The position numbers and the translations under genes were made by a program. Shown one piece after another: positions 25,733 to 34,013 of a stretch of 64,000 nucleotides of DNA. The stretch covers positions 1 through 64,000 of the forward strand of contig CAMYLV010000020.1 of the NCBI GenBank assembly GCA_947259495.1. Reading direction: 5' to 3'. The notes beneath the pieces were generated by a model, which had not been told where the DNA came from, ran no database searches, and saw only the letters and a list, made by a program, of their open reading frames with translations. How positions within the stretch are numbered: the first letter of the stretch is position 1; every line of letters starts with the position of its first letter. This DNA is from an uncultured Desulfobacterales bacterium (lineage in GTDB: Bacteria; Desulfobacterota; Desulfobacteria; Desulfobacterales; JAHEIW01).

Positions 25733-26956
25733 ATGACACAGCAACTCATTGAGGCCATGACGGTCGCCAGCGAGGCCGTGCGAAAATGGCCGGCCAAAAA
25801 AGTTCATATTTTCCACCATAATGACGCTGATGGACTCAGTTCAGGCGCCATACTGACCCGGGCTTTTGAACGCCAGGAGTTTGAGATCAAACGTCTCTGC
25901 CTGGAAAAACCCTATCCCCAGCTTCTGAAAAAGGTTTTCGAGGACAAAGGCGCTTTAATTGTTTTTACCGATATGGCCGGTCGCATCGCACCGCTGATTT
26001 CCGATCTGAACAGGGGCCGGAATTTAACGCTGATCCTCGATCATCATGTGGCCCATCCCGCCACCGATCCACTGGTTTACAACCTCGATCCCGATTTATT
26101 CGGTCTAAAGGGGGACCGGGATATCAGCGCTTCAACCACCTGTTATCTGTTTGCGCGGACCATGGATCCGGCAAACTGTGACTTGGCGCATATCGCCGCC
26201 ATCGGGGCGGTGGGAGACGGTTTTTTTGTAGATGGGCGGTTGGTTAGTGAGAATCGAGAAGCTGCTTTTGAAGCCACTCGCCAGGGGAAGCTGAAAATAA
26301 CAGCGGATGCAACCGGCGAGCAATATTACCTGAAGTCTTCAAATCAGCCTATCCTGTTGGAGGCGCTGGCCCGTGAGCTTGATATTTTGGGGGCGGCCGG
26401 CTATCTCGAGGGCGGTCCGGAAGTCGGGATTCGGGTATGCCTTGAAGGAAAATCTGTAAATTCGGATCGAATGGCGGCCCGATTAAAGGAGATTAAAGAA
26501 AAGGCTTTTAATGCTGAAATTTTACGGATCAAGCAGGGCGGGTTACAGAAGACATCCCATATCCAGTGGTTTCACGTGCGTGATCGGTTTGCCCCCATGG
26601 GCGTGAAAATGATCGGGGTTTTTTGTGAAGCCAACAAAAATGCCGGTTTTTTTGATTCGGATAAGTACATCGCCGGATTTCAAATGATCCCCGATAAAAT
26701 TCCGCGATATGGTCACCTGACGCTGCAGGCGGTCAATATTTCCATGCGGGCACCGGCCCCTCTGGAAGACAAAATCAAAAAGGGAATTGCCAGAGCGCTC
26801 AACACCTTTCTGCCGGAAGCAACCGATCGTATGGGCGGATTTTCAGATGCCTGTCACCGACTGGCGGCAGCCACCATGATTGCGATCGGAAAGGAAGAAG
26901 ATCTCATTCGGAAAATGAATGAGATGCTATTTGAGCAAGAAACTGCTTCGGAGTGA
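25733..26956 (+). CDS. DHH-family phosphoesterase (RecJ-like)
   Basis: A 407-residue cytoplasmic protein. The N-terminal DHH domain has the metal-binding motifs HHNDADGLSSG (motif I), FTDMAG (motif II) and LILDHHVAHP (motif III), and AIGAVGDGFF. A C-terminal DHHA1-like part contains FQMIPDKIPRYGHLTLQAVN and MGGFSDACHRLAAA, close to the GG(G)H-type substrate motif of that domain. Family members cut single-stranded DNA, nanoRNA or cyclic dinucleotides; this one's substrate is unknown. The ATG at 25733 gives a sensible N terminus; an in-frame start inside ugpC is less likely. It is probably co-transcribed with ugpC (19-base gap). Confidence 0.85.
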   Translation: MTQQLIEAMTVASEAVRKWPAKKVHIFHHNDADGLSSGAILTRAFERQEFEIKRLCLEKPYPQLLKKVFEDKGALIVFTDMAGRIAPLISDLNRGRNLTLILDHHVAHPATDPLVYNLDPDLFGLKGDRDISASTTCYLFARTMDPANCDLAHIAAIGAVGDGFFVDGRLVSENREAAFEATRQGKLKITADATGEQYYLKSSNQPILLEALARELDILGAAGYLEGGPEVGIRVCLEGKSVNSDRMAARLKEIKEKAFNAEILRIKQGGLQKTSHIQWFHVRDRFAPMGVKMIGVFCEANKNAGFFDSDKYIAGFQMIPDKIPRYGHLTLQAVNISMRAPAPLEDKIKKGIARALNTFLPEATDRMGGFSDACHRLAAATMIAIGKEEDLIRKMNEMLFEQETASE

Positions 26957-27040
26957 ATCAATAGTGACGAAACTTGATAAGCAAGTGGCGCCGCAGTGTA
27001 TTGAAGATTCCCGCGGTTTGTGAAAAAATTGGTGGCTCCT

Positions 27041-27111
27041 TTGAATTGAATATTTAAGATTGAAAATTGAATATTTATGGAATTATATCGATTTTAATTT
27101 TTTGGGCCCGC
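27041..27111. repeat. AT-rich repeat, possible remnant of a four-helix-bundle gene end
   Basis: TTGAATTGAATATTTAAGAT, TGAAAATTGAATATTTATGG and AATTATATCGATTTTAATTT. The reverse strand of the last part would read Lys-Ile-Lys-Ile-Asp-Ile-Ile-Pro-stop, very like the end of the four-helix-bundle protein at 43595 (Asn-Ile-Lys-Met-Asp-Arg-Ile-Pro-stop), and the AT-rich sequence beyond the stop matches too. Similar copies lie at 31005-31110 and 43561-43620. It abuts the end of glpK. Confidence 0.55.
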
Positions 27112-27119
27112 AAGTTTGT

Positions 27120-28631
27120 TTAATCCAGCCAGTCGAAGGTCCGATCGACGGCTTTTTTCCATTCATGATAGTAATTTTCTCTGACTTCCGATGCCATAGC
27201 AGGCTGCCAGGTTCGATCGACGGCCCAGTTTTGCCGCAGTTCGTCCAGCCCCTCCCAGAACCCCACCGCCAGACCGGCGGCATATGCGGCACCCAGGGCC
27301 GTGGTTTCCGAAACCCTGGGCCGTATGACCGGTACATTCAGGATATCGGCTTGAAATTGCATCAGCAGTTCGTTGGCCACCATGCCCCCGTCAACTTTAA
27401 GCTTGCTGAGTTCCACGCCGGAATCCTTGTTCATGGCTTCCACGATATCCCGTGTTTGATAAGCGCTGGCCTCCAGAACCGCCCGCGCGATGTGTCCCTT
27501 GTTAACAAAGCGCGTCAAACCCGCAACCACGCCGCGGGCATCCGAGCGCCAATAAGGAGCAAATAGACCGGAGAAAGCTGGCACAAAATAAGCACCGCCA
27601 TTGTCTTCGACGGTCCTGGCCAGATCCTCGATTTCCGGCGCACTGGAAATTAGCCCCAGATTATCCCGCACCCACTGAACCAGGGCCCCGGTAATAGCGA
27701 TGGAGCCCTCCAGGCAATAAACCGGTGCCTGGTCATTGATTTGATACCCCAGAGTGGTGAGCAGCCCATGGCGGGAGACAGTTGGGGTCGTGCCGGTATT
27801 CAATAGGAGAAAACATCCGGTGCCGTAAGTATTTTTGGCTTCACCCATATCAAAGCAGGTTTGCCCGACCAGGGCCGCCTGCTGATCCCCCAGCGCCCCG
27901 CAAACCGGTATCTCCGCCTCAAACGGGCCGTCCAACAGGGTCGTGCCCCAGGTGTTCATGTCGCAGGACGGCACAATGCGGGGTAGAATCCGGGAAGGGA
28001 TGTTCATGGTTTTCAGGATCTGTTCGTCCCATTTAAGCGTCTGTAGATCCATCAGCAGGGTGCGGCTGGCATTGGTCACATCGGTGACATGCGACCCGCC
28101 AACGGGTCCGCCGGTGAGCCACCAGATGATCCAGGTTTCCATGGTGCCGAACAGGGCCTCACCTTTAGCGGCCGCTTTGCGGGCCGCAGCGACATTGTCC
28201 AGAATCCATTTGATTTTGGGGCCCGCAAAATAGGTCGCAATGGGCAGACCGGTTTTATCGCGAAAACGGTTTTGTCCGTGATCCCGCATCAATTCCTTAC
28301 AAATTTCATTGGTACGCGTGCACTGCCAGACAACGGCATTGTGGAAGGGCGCGCCCGTATTTTTGTCCCAGATAACCGTTGTCTCCCGTTGATTGGTAAT
28401 ACCGATGGCTGCCAGATCAGATCCGGTCAGTCCGGATTTGACCAAGGCACCCCGGATGACGTCCCGGGTGTGTTGCCAGATCTCAGCAGGATTGTGTTCT
28501 ACCCATCCAGGTTGTGGAAAAATCTGCTCATGCTCTTTCTGGTCGACGGCGACGATCTGCCCGCTATGGTCAAAAATGATAAACCGGTTGCTGGTTGTGC
28601 CCTGATCCAGGGCGCCCACATAGTTGGCCAT
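27120..28631 (-). CDS. glpK: Glycerol kinase GlpK
   Basis: A 503-residue FGGY-family kinase that converts glycerol and ATP to sn-glycerol-3-phosphate. The N terminus [20 protein letters not shown] carries the first phosphate loop; [14 protein letters not shown] follows with glycerol-contacting Arg-Glu, then [13 protein letters not shown] and [15 protein letters not shown], and the FGGY signature region [20 protein letters not shown] near residues 405-425. Length is exactly that of the family. ATG with TATGGAGAACGAAAC upstream. It is last in the minus-strand glycerol operon, after the six glycerol ABC genes, and hands its product to GlpA/GlpB. Confidence 0.97.
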   Translation of the reverse strand: MANYVGALDQGTTSNRFIIFDHSGQIVAVDQKEHEQIFPQPGWVEHNPAEIWQHTRDVIRGALVKSGLTGSDLAAIGITNQRETTVIWDKNTGAPFHNAVVWQCTRTNEICKELMRDHGQNRFRDKTGLPIATYFAGPKIKWILDNVAAARKAAAKGEALFGTMETWIIWWLTGGPVGGSHVTDVTNASRTLLMDLQTLKWDEQILKTMNIPSRILPRIVPSCDMNTWGTTLLDGPFEAEIPVCGALGDQQAALVGQTCFDMGEAKNTYGTGCFLLLNTGTTPTVSRHGLLTTLGYQINDQAPVYCLEGSIAITGALVQWVRDNLGLISSAPEIEDLARTVEDNGGAYFVPAFSGLFAPYWRSDARGVVAGLTRFVNKGHIARAVLEASAYQTRDIVEAMNKDSGVELSKLKVDGGMVANELLMQFQADILNVPVIRPRVSETTALGAAYAAGLAVGFWEGLDELRQNWAVDRTWQPAMASEVRENYYHEWKKAVDRTFDWLD

Positions 28632-28654
28632 GTTTCGTTCTCCATAGCAATCAA

Positions 28655-28680
28655 GGGGCTAAAGCATCAACTTTAGCCCC
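28655..28680 (-). other. Stem-loop between glpV and glpK
   Basis: GGGGCTAAAG (28655-28664), loop CATCAA, CTTTAGCCCC (28671-28680): a perfect 10-bp hairpin 23 bases upstream of the glpK start on the minus strand. It could attenuate glpK transcription or protect the 3' end of the glpV mRNA. The T-rich tail on the minus strand is short (CTTGATTG), so it is not a classic terminator. Confidence 0.7.
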
Positions 28681-28811
28681 TCGAAGATTCAGCTGTCATT
28701 TGTGCGCGCGGAGCAGAAAGGCTTTGCGTTATGCCAAGTTTGCCGGAGCCTGCTGACCGGCGCGCACGATCGTTTTATCACTGTCAAACAAATCGGTTAA
28801 CAGTGATGTAG

Positions 28812-30554
28812 CTATTTCACGCGCCCCTCACGCCAGGCCTTGAGAAGTCCGTCGTAGTCGACCGTCTCGCCTTGCGGCTTCTCATTGACCTTGGCTTTTG
28901 GTGAGCCGGTCATGTTCAGCCATTTGGCCTCGTCGGTTTTGGGGTTCAGCTTCGGTCCGCATTCGCCCTGAGTACCCGAGCGCTCGATGCGCTGCAGCAC
29001 GCGGTCTTGTTCGCGGGCCAAATTATCCATGGCGCGGTCCACGGTGACTTCACCGGAAACCGCCTCACCGACATTTTGCCACCACAGCTGGGCCAGCTTC
29101 GGGTAATCGGGCACGTTGGTCCCGGTAGGCGTCCAGGCGACGCGCGCCGGGCTGCGGTAAAATTCCACCAGCCCTCCGAGCTTGGGAGCCCGCTCGGTGA
29201 ATGACTTGTGCCGGATATCGCTGTCGCGGATGGGCGTCAGGCCCACGTGGGTCTTCTTCAGCGATGTGGTCTTGGCCACACAGAACTGTGCGTAGAGCCA
29301 GGCGGCCTTACGGCGCTCGAGCGGCGTGCTTTTCATCAGCGTCCAGGAGCCGCAATCCTGATAGCCCAGCTTCATCCCGTCTTCCCAGTAGGGTCCGTGC
29401 GGCGAGGGCGCCATGCGCCATTTCGGGGTTCCGTCCGCATTGACCGTCGGACCCGGCGCGACCATGGTCGGAACGAAGGCCGTATACCAGAAAATTTGCT
29501 GGGCGACATTGCCCTTGGCCAGGACCGGCAGGTAGGTGTAGAAATCCATTCCCAGCGCACCCGGCGGAGCATATTTACGGAGCCATTCCATGTACTTTCT
29601 GAGCGCGTATTTGGCGGCCGGGCCGTTGGCGGCACCGCCGCGCGCCACGCTCGCCCCTACCGGGCGGCAGCCCTCAACGCGGATGCCCCATTCATCAACC
29701 GGTTTGCCGTTGGGAATCCCCTTGTCACCGGCACCGGCCATGGACAGCCAGGCATCGGTGAAACGCCAGCCCAGGTCCGGGGCCCGTTTGCCGTAGTCGT
29801 TGTGGCCGTAAATGGCTTTGCCGTCGATTTCTCTGATATGCTCGCTGAAAAACTCGGCAATATCCTCATAGGCCGACCAGTTAACCGGCACGCCCAGCTC
29901 GTAGCCGTAGATTTCTTTGAACTTCTTTTTGAAATCCGCACGGTTAAACCAGTCGTAGCGGAACCAGTAAAGGTTGGCGAACTGCTGATCCGGAAGCTGA
30001 TAGAGCTTGCCGTCAGGGCCGGTGGTGAAGGATTTGCCCATGAAATCGTCCACGTCGAGCGTGGGCAGGGTCACATCTTTGCCCTCACCCTTCATAAAGT
30101 CGTCCAGGGGGACCACAAACCCGTAACGCATGTGGGTGCCGATCAGGTCGGAGTCGTTGATATAGGCATCATAAACGTTTTTGCCGGAGGCCCACTGGGT
30201 TTGGAGCTTTTCGATGACATCACCTTCCTGAATCAAGTCATGGGAAACTTTAATTCCCGTAATTTCTTCAAACGCCTTGGTCAGCGTTTGTGACTCATAT
30301 TCGTGGGTCGGGATGGTCTCGGAGACGACCTTGATTTGCATACCCTTGAAGGGCTTGGCCGCATTGATGAACCACTCCATCTCTTTCATCTGTTGCTCTT
30401 TTGTCAACGTCGACGGTTGAAATTCTTTGTCGACCCATTTTTTGGCGGCGGCCATGTTCGCACTCGCAGAACCTGCCAGGAACGCGAACAATACTGCCAC
30501 AACGCCAACCAGGAGCAATATCCTATTTCTCCTTTTCAACATCATTTCTATCAT
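28812..30554 (-). CDS. glpV: Glycerol ABC importer substrate-binding protein GlpV
   Basis: A 580-residue periplasmic binding protein. I start at the second Met codon (30554), six bases after AGGAGGT; the first Met codon at 30560 touches that site. The signal peptide has a core ILLLVGVVAVLFAFLAG and cleavage near SASANM. The protein is much longer than usual sugar-binding proteins, which fits the glycerol-binding GlpV group (about 570-580 residues), with words such as WFINAAKPFKGMQIKVVSET and ITGIKVSHDLIQEGDVIEK. It is sixth in the run S-T-P-Q-U-V, the gene order reported for the Rhizobium glycerol importer. Glycerol is the likely ligand. Confidence 0.9.
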   Translation of the reverse strand: MIEMMLKRRNRILLLVGVVAVLFAFLAGSASANMAAAKKWVDKEFQPSTLTKEQQMKEMEWFINAAKPFKGMQIKVVSETIPTHEYESQTLTKAFEEITGIKVSHDLIQEGDVIEKLQTQWASGKNVYDAYINDSDLIGTHMRYGFVVPLDDFMKGEGKDVTLPTLDVDDFMGKSFTTGPDGKLYQLPDQQFANLYWFRYDWFNRADFKKKFKEIYGYELGVPVNWSAYEDIAEFFSEHIREIDGKAIYGHNDYGKRAPDLGWRFTDAWLSMAGAGDKGIPNGKPVDEWGIRVEGCRPVGASVARGGAANGPAAKYALRKYMEWLRKYAPPGALGMDFYTYLPVLAKGNVAQQIFWYTAFVPTMVAPGPTVNADGTPKWRMAPSPHGPYWEDGMKLGYQDCGSWTLMKSTPLERRKAAWLYAQFCVAKTTSLKKTHVGLTPIRDSDIRHKSFTERAPKLGGLVEFYRSPARVAWTPTGTNVPDYPKLAQLWWQNVGEAVSGEVTVDRAMDNLAREQDRVLQRIERSGTQGECGPKLNPKTDEAKWLNMTGSPKAKVNEKPQGETVDYDGLLKAWREGRVK

Positions 30555-30709
30555 GTGCATACCTCCTGTTGGCCTTCATTTGTTGTCTGTTACTTTCCGG
30601 TCTGTATCGCCGGCGTGAAGGCCGTAAACACCGAGCGAAACTGGACCTGTCTTATCTGCAACGAATAAACCCCTATAAATCCTGACCGGTACAAGCAGGT
30701 TGCAGCGAA

Positions 30710-30994
30710 TCACCCCCAACGCATTACGACAATCATCCAGACTACGGCAATGCCAAGCATGATCCAAAGCGTAAAATCGGTCAATGCCAGCCATGCGAGA
30801 AAGAGGTAAGCACTGCCTAACAACCCGATAAAGAGCCGGTCGCCGGGTGTGGTCGGAATCGGCAGGAAACCGCGGCGTTCGATGGAGGGCGCTACGGTTT
30901 GCCATATGGTCATGGCAACCAGAATCAGGAAAATGGTGCTGAAGAAAATAGCTGTCGGAAGTGTCCACTCCATCCATTCCAGCGTCAGCGTCAT
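30710..30994 (-). CDS. glpU: DUF2160-type small membrane protein of the glycerol importer (GlpU-like)
   Basis: A 94-residue protein with three predicted membrane helices: about residues 12-31, 48-68 and 73-92. DUF2160 words are MEWTLPTAIFFSTIFLI, IERRGFLPIPTTPGDRLFIG and a closing WMIVVMRWG. The family is found almost only next to glycerol-type ABC transporters and is the fifth gene (U) in this order. Its role is unknown; it may be an accessory membrane subunit. Weak ribosome binding site GGGGCAACT. It lies 155 bases before glpV and 204 bases after glpQ, the latter gap holding AT-rich repeats. Confidence 0.88.
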   Translation of the reverse strand: MTLTLEWMEWTLPTAIFFSTIFLILVAMTIWQTVAPSIERRGFLPIPTTPGDRLFIGLLGSAYLFLAWLALTDFTLWIMLGIAVVWMIVVMRWG

Positions 30995-31004
30995 AGTTGC
31001 CCCA

Positions 31005-31110
31005 TTTAATTGAATATTTATGGAATTCTGGCGATTTTAATTTTTTATGCTTGCCGTCTTCCTGTTTGAATTGAATATTTAAGATTGAAAATTGAATATT
31101 TACGGGCCCA
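31005..31110. repeat. Two AT-rich repeat copies between glpQ and glpU
   Basis: First part (31005-31048): TTAATTGAATATTTATGG then AATTCTGGCGATTTTAATTT; its reverse strand reads Lys-Ile-Lys-Ile-Ala-Arg-Ile-Pro-stop. Second part (31066-31110): TTGAATTGAATATTTAAGAT, TGAAAATTGAATATTTACGG. Both match the repeat at 27041-27111 and the flank of the four-helix-bundle gene at 43561-43620. They lie inside the glycerol transporter operon. Confidence 0.55.
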
Positions 31111-31198
31111 ATATTATGGTACTTCGTATGGACAACCTACAAATAACATGAAAAAATTCATTAAATCTTCATTCTTCAATTTTCATTCCTCAATATCT

Positions 31199-32002
31199 TT
31201 ACACCCTTCCTAAAGCAAAGCCTTTGGCCATATGATTGCGCGTGAACCAGATCACCAGCATACCCGGTACAATCGTGAGCATGCCGGCTGCGGCCAGCAG
31301 GCCGTAGTCAAGTCCTGTGGCGCTGATTGTGCGCGTCATAATTGCCGCGATGGGCTTCGCATTCGTTACCGTCAGGGTGCGGGCAATCAGCAGCTCGACC
31401 CAGCTGAACATAAAACAGAAAAAGGCCGTCACACCGACCCCGGCCCGAATCAACGGAATAAAGATGGTGATAAAAAAGCGCGGGAAACTGTATCCATCGA
31501 TAAAGGCGGTCTCATCGATTTCCTTGGGAATCCCGGACATAAAGCCTTCCAATATCCACACCGCCAGGGGCACATTGAACAGACAATGCGCAAGCGCTAC
31601 CGCTATGTGCGTATCCATCAGGCCGACTGAGGAATACAGCTGGAAAAAGGGAAGCGCGAAAACAGCGGCCGGCGCCATGCGGTTGGTGAGCAACCAGAAA
31701 AACATGTGCTTGTCTCCGAGGAACCGATAGCGTGAAAAGGCGTAGGCCGCAGGCAGTGCCGTTACCAGCGAGATAATCGTGTTGATGCTGACATAGATAA
31801 TGGAATTGATATAACCGGAATACCAGGATGAATCCGTTAAGATTTTGATGTAGTTTGTAAATGTCGCATCGGTCGGGAAAAGAACGAAGGACCCGAGGAT
31901 AGAGGCGTTGGTCCGCAGGGACATGTTGAGCATCCAGTAGATCGGCATCAACAGCAGACCGAAGTATATGACCAGGCCGATCGTTTTTTTCTTTACCTTC
32001 AT
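31199..32002 (-). CDS. glpQ: Glycerol ABC importer permease GlpQ
   Basis: A 267-residue permease with six helices. EAA loop DETAFIDGYSFPRFFITIFI. N terminus KKKTIGLVIYFGLLLMPIYW. The start overlaps the glpP stop by four bases (ATGA) and has AAAAGGAGAGAAGGT, so the two permeases are translationally coupled. The symbol follows the rhizobial glycerol importer and is not the glycerophosphodiesterase also called GlpQ in E. coli. Confidence 0.9.
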   Translation of the reverse strand: MKVKKKTIGLVIYFGLLLMPIYWMLNMSLRTNASILGSFVLFPTDATFTNYIKILTDSSWYSGYINSIIYVSINTIISLVTALPAAYAFSRYRFLGDKHMFFWLLTNRMAPAAVFALPFFQLYSSVGLMDTHIAVALAHCLFNVPLAVWILEGFMSGIPKEIDETAFIDGYSFPRFFITIFIPLIRAGVGVTAFFCFMFSWVELLIARTLTVTNAKPIAAIMTRTISATGLDYGLLAAAGMLTIVPGMLVIWFTRNHMAKGFALGRV

Positions 32003-32868
32003 ACCTTCTCTCCTTTTCCGACCCTCTGAAGTGCCTGGTAAAACATATAGCTGAACAGCAGGACGATGACAAAATAGATCAGCGAGAAGGCACCGCCCGG
32101 TCCCAGGTCGAATTGTAACAGAGCTATTTTGACCAGATAAATGGAAAGGAATGTGGTCGAATTGCCGGGACCGCCGCCGGTCAGCACGAAGGGCTCGGCG
32201 TAGATCAGAAAACTGTCCATAAAGCGCAGCAAAAAGGCGATGGTGAGCACGCCGCGCATCTTCGGTAGCTGGATGTACCAGAATGTCGACCAGGTCGACG
32301 CCCCGTCAATCTTGGCTGCCTGGTAATAGGCCTCGGGGATCGCCCGCAGCCCCGCATAGGCCAGCAGGGTAACCAGCGGGGTCCAGTGCCAGACCTCCAT
32401 CAACATCAGGGTGATCCAGGCATCGAGGGGTCGTGCGGTGTGATCGAATTCTACCAATTGGTTGACGGCCGCACCGAATAGACCGATATCCGGCCGCGTA
32501 AAGATGATCCAAATTGTCCCGATCGTATTCCAGGGAATGAGCAGGGGCAGCGACATGGTAACCAGACTGGCGGAGACGCCCCAACCGCGTTTCGGCATCG
32601 CCAGAGCCAGGAGTATGCCCAGCGGCATCTCGATCAAAAGCACCAGCCCGGAGAACAGAAATTGACGCCACAGGGCGTCGTGCAGGCGATGGTCGGCCAA
32701 CATCTCCTCGTACCACTCGGTGCCGACGAAGATGCTCTGGCCCGGCCCCCAGATATCCTGGATCGAATAATTCACCACCGTCATGATCGGCAGGATGGAA
32801 CTGAAGGCGACGATGATAAATACCGGCAGAACCAGAAACCAGGCTTTGTTGTTTTCCCACTTTTCCAC
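31999..32868 (-). CDS. glpP: Glycerol ABC importer permease GlpP
   Basis: A 289-residue permease, partner of GlpQ. It starts with GTG at 32868 behind TAGGAGTCATTCA. Six membrane helices, first at about 10-32; EAA loop YQAAKIDGASTWSTFWYIQL. The segment PLLIPWNTIGTIWIIFTRPD and FVLTGGGPGNSTTFLSIYLV are typical of sugar-type permeases. Fourth-from-last in the minus-strand operon. Confidence 0.9.
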   Translation of the reverse strand: MEKWENNKAWFLVLPVFIIVAFSSILPIMTVVNYSIQDIWGPGQSIFVGTEWYEEMLADHRLHDALWRQFLFSGLVLLIEMPLGILLALAMPKRGWGVSASLVTMSLPLLIPWNTIGTIWIIFTRPDIGLFGAAVNQLVEFDHTARPLDAWITLMLMEVWHWTPLVTLLAYAGLRAIPEAYYQAAKIDGASTWSTFWYIQLPKMRGVLTIAFLLRFMDSFLIYAEPFVLTGGGPGNSTTFLSIYLVKIALLQFDLGPGGAFSLIYFVIVLLFSYMFYQALQRVGKGEKV

Positions 32869-32911
32869 TGAATGACTCCTACCCGCATGGGATTCAATCT
32901 TAAATTTTATA

Positions 32912-34000
32912 TTACTTGCTCACCAGGCGGCCACCGGCAAACAGTTTGGTCCACCGGGTTGGAAATCGAAGCCATGCTTCATTTTGCGGCACGGCCTGGC
33001 CTTCGGTCAGCCTGGCGCGTAAAGTATGGCCGGCCAGGTCTATGGTAAGGATCTTGAAACTGCCCTGATCCGCCACGGCTTTAACCCTCGCCGGTATACT
33101 GCCTTCAACGGATTGTGCGTGCACCTCCAGGAACATCGGGCGAATGCCAAGCTCCAGTTTTCCCTGCGCTTTTTGTCCCAAAGCCGCCACTTCGTCATCC
33201 AGCATGATGCCGGCACCATCAACCCGTGCGGTATTGCCCTCAAGCGTGCATGTTAAAAAATTCATCCCGGGACTGCCGATGAAGAAGCCGACAAATTTAT
33301 GCTGGGGGCTTTCATAAAGCTCCTGGGGCGTTCCGCTCTGAACCAGTTCACCTTCGTACATGACCATGACCTGATCGGCAAACGTCAGGGCCTCCACCTG
33401 ATCGTGGGTCACGTAAATCAGGGTCAATTTTAACTGGTCGTGGACTTCCTTGAGTTTACGTCTGAGGTGCCATTTCAGATGCGGATCGATCACCGTTAGC
33501 GGCTCGTCAAATAGAATGGCGGCCACGTCGCTTCTGACCAAACCCCTTCCCAACGATATTTTCTGTTTGGCATCGGCCGTCAGTCCGGCGGCTCTCTTTT
33601 TAAGAAAAGGTGTCAGTTCGAGGATTTCTGCGACTTCCAGGACGCGTTTTTTAACTTCGCTTTCTTGAATGCCTCGATTGCGCAACGGAAATGCCAGGTT
33701 ATTGAAAACCGACATCGTGTCGTACAATACGGGAAACTGAAATACCTGGGCAATATTGCGCTTTTCCGGGGGCAGACCGGTGACATCATTCCCGTCATAA
33801 AAAACCCGGCCTTGGCTGGGTGTCAACAAACCGGAAATAACATTGAGCAGGGTGGTTTTGCCACATCCGGAAGGACCGAGTAATGCATATGCGCCGCCGT
33901 CTTCCCATTCGCTGTGAATGCGTTTGAGCGCATAATCGGATTCATCTTTTGGGTTGGCAATATAGCTGTGGGCAATTTCTTTTAACGCGATCTGCGCCAT
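32912..34000 (-). CDS. glpT: Glycerol ABC importer ATPase GlpT
   Basis: A 362-residue ATPase. I choose ATG 34000 because GGAGACG lies just upstream and the product then begins MAQIALKEIAHSY; the longer frame would run into glpS. Walker A GPSGCGKTT. The signature is unusual: AAGLTADAKQKISLGRGLV stands in place of LSGGQ, yet Walker B (AAILFDEPLTVIDPHLKW) and the switch His (YVTHDQVEA) are intact. A C-terminal TOBE part follows. Glycerol importers are known to use two different ATPases, GlpS and GlpT; the degenerate signature here suggests one ATP site is modified. The name is not the E. coli G3P antiporter GlpT. Confidence 0.88.
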   Translation of the reverse strand: MAQIALKEIAHSYIANPKDESDYALKRIHSEWEDGGAYALLGPSGCGKTTLLNVISGLLTPSQGRVFYDGNDVTGLPPEKRNIAQVFQFPVLYDTMSVFNNLAFPLRNRGIQESEVKKRVLEVAEILELTPFLKKRAAGLTADAKQKISLGRGLVRSDVAAILFDEPLTVIDPHLKWHLRRKLKEVHDQLKLTLIYVTHDQVEALTFADQVMVMYEGELVQSGTPQELYESPQHKFVGFFIGSPGMNFLTCTLEGNTARVDGAGIMLDDEVAALGQKAQGKLELGIRPMFLEVHAQSVEGSIPARVKAVADQGSFKILTIDLAGHTLRARLTEGQAVPQNEAWLRFPTRWTKLFAGGRLVSK

Positions 34001-34013
34001 TGACGTCTCCTGC

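Noticed and set aside
29208-30293. Long plus-strand frame (361 codons) opposite glpV
   Set aside because: It is the antisense shadow of the glpV coding sequence, which has a signal peptide, ribosome binding site and family features.
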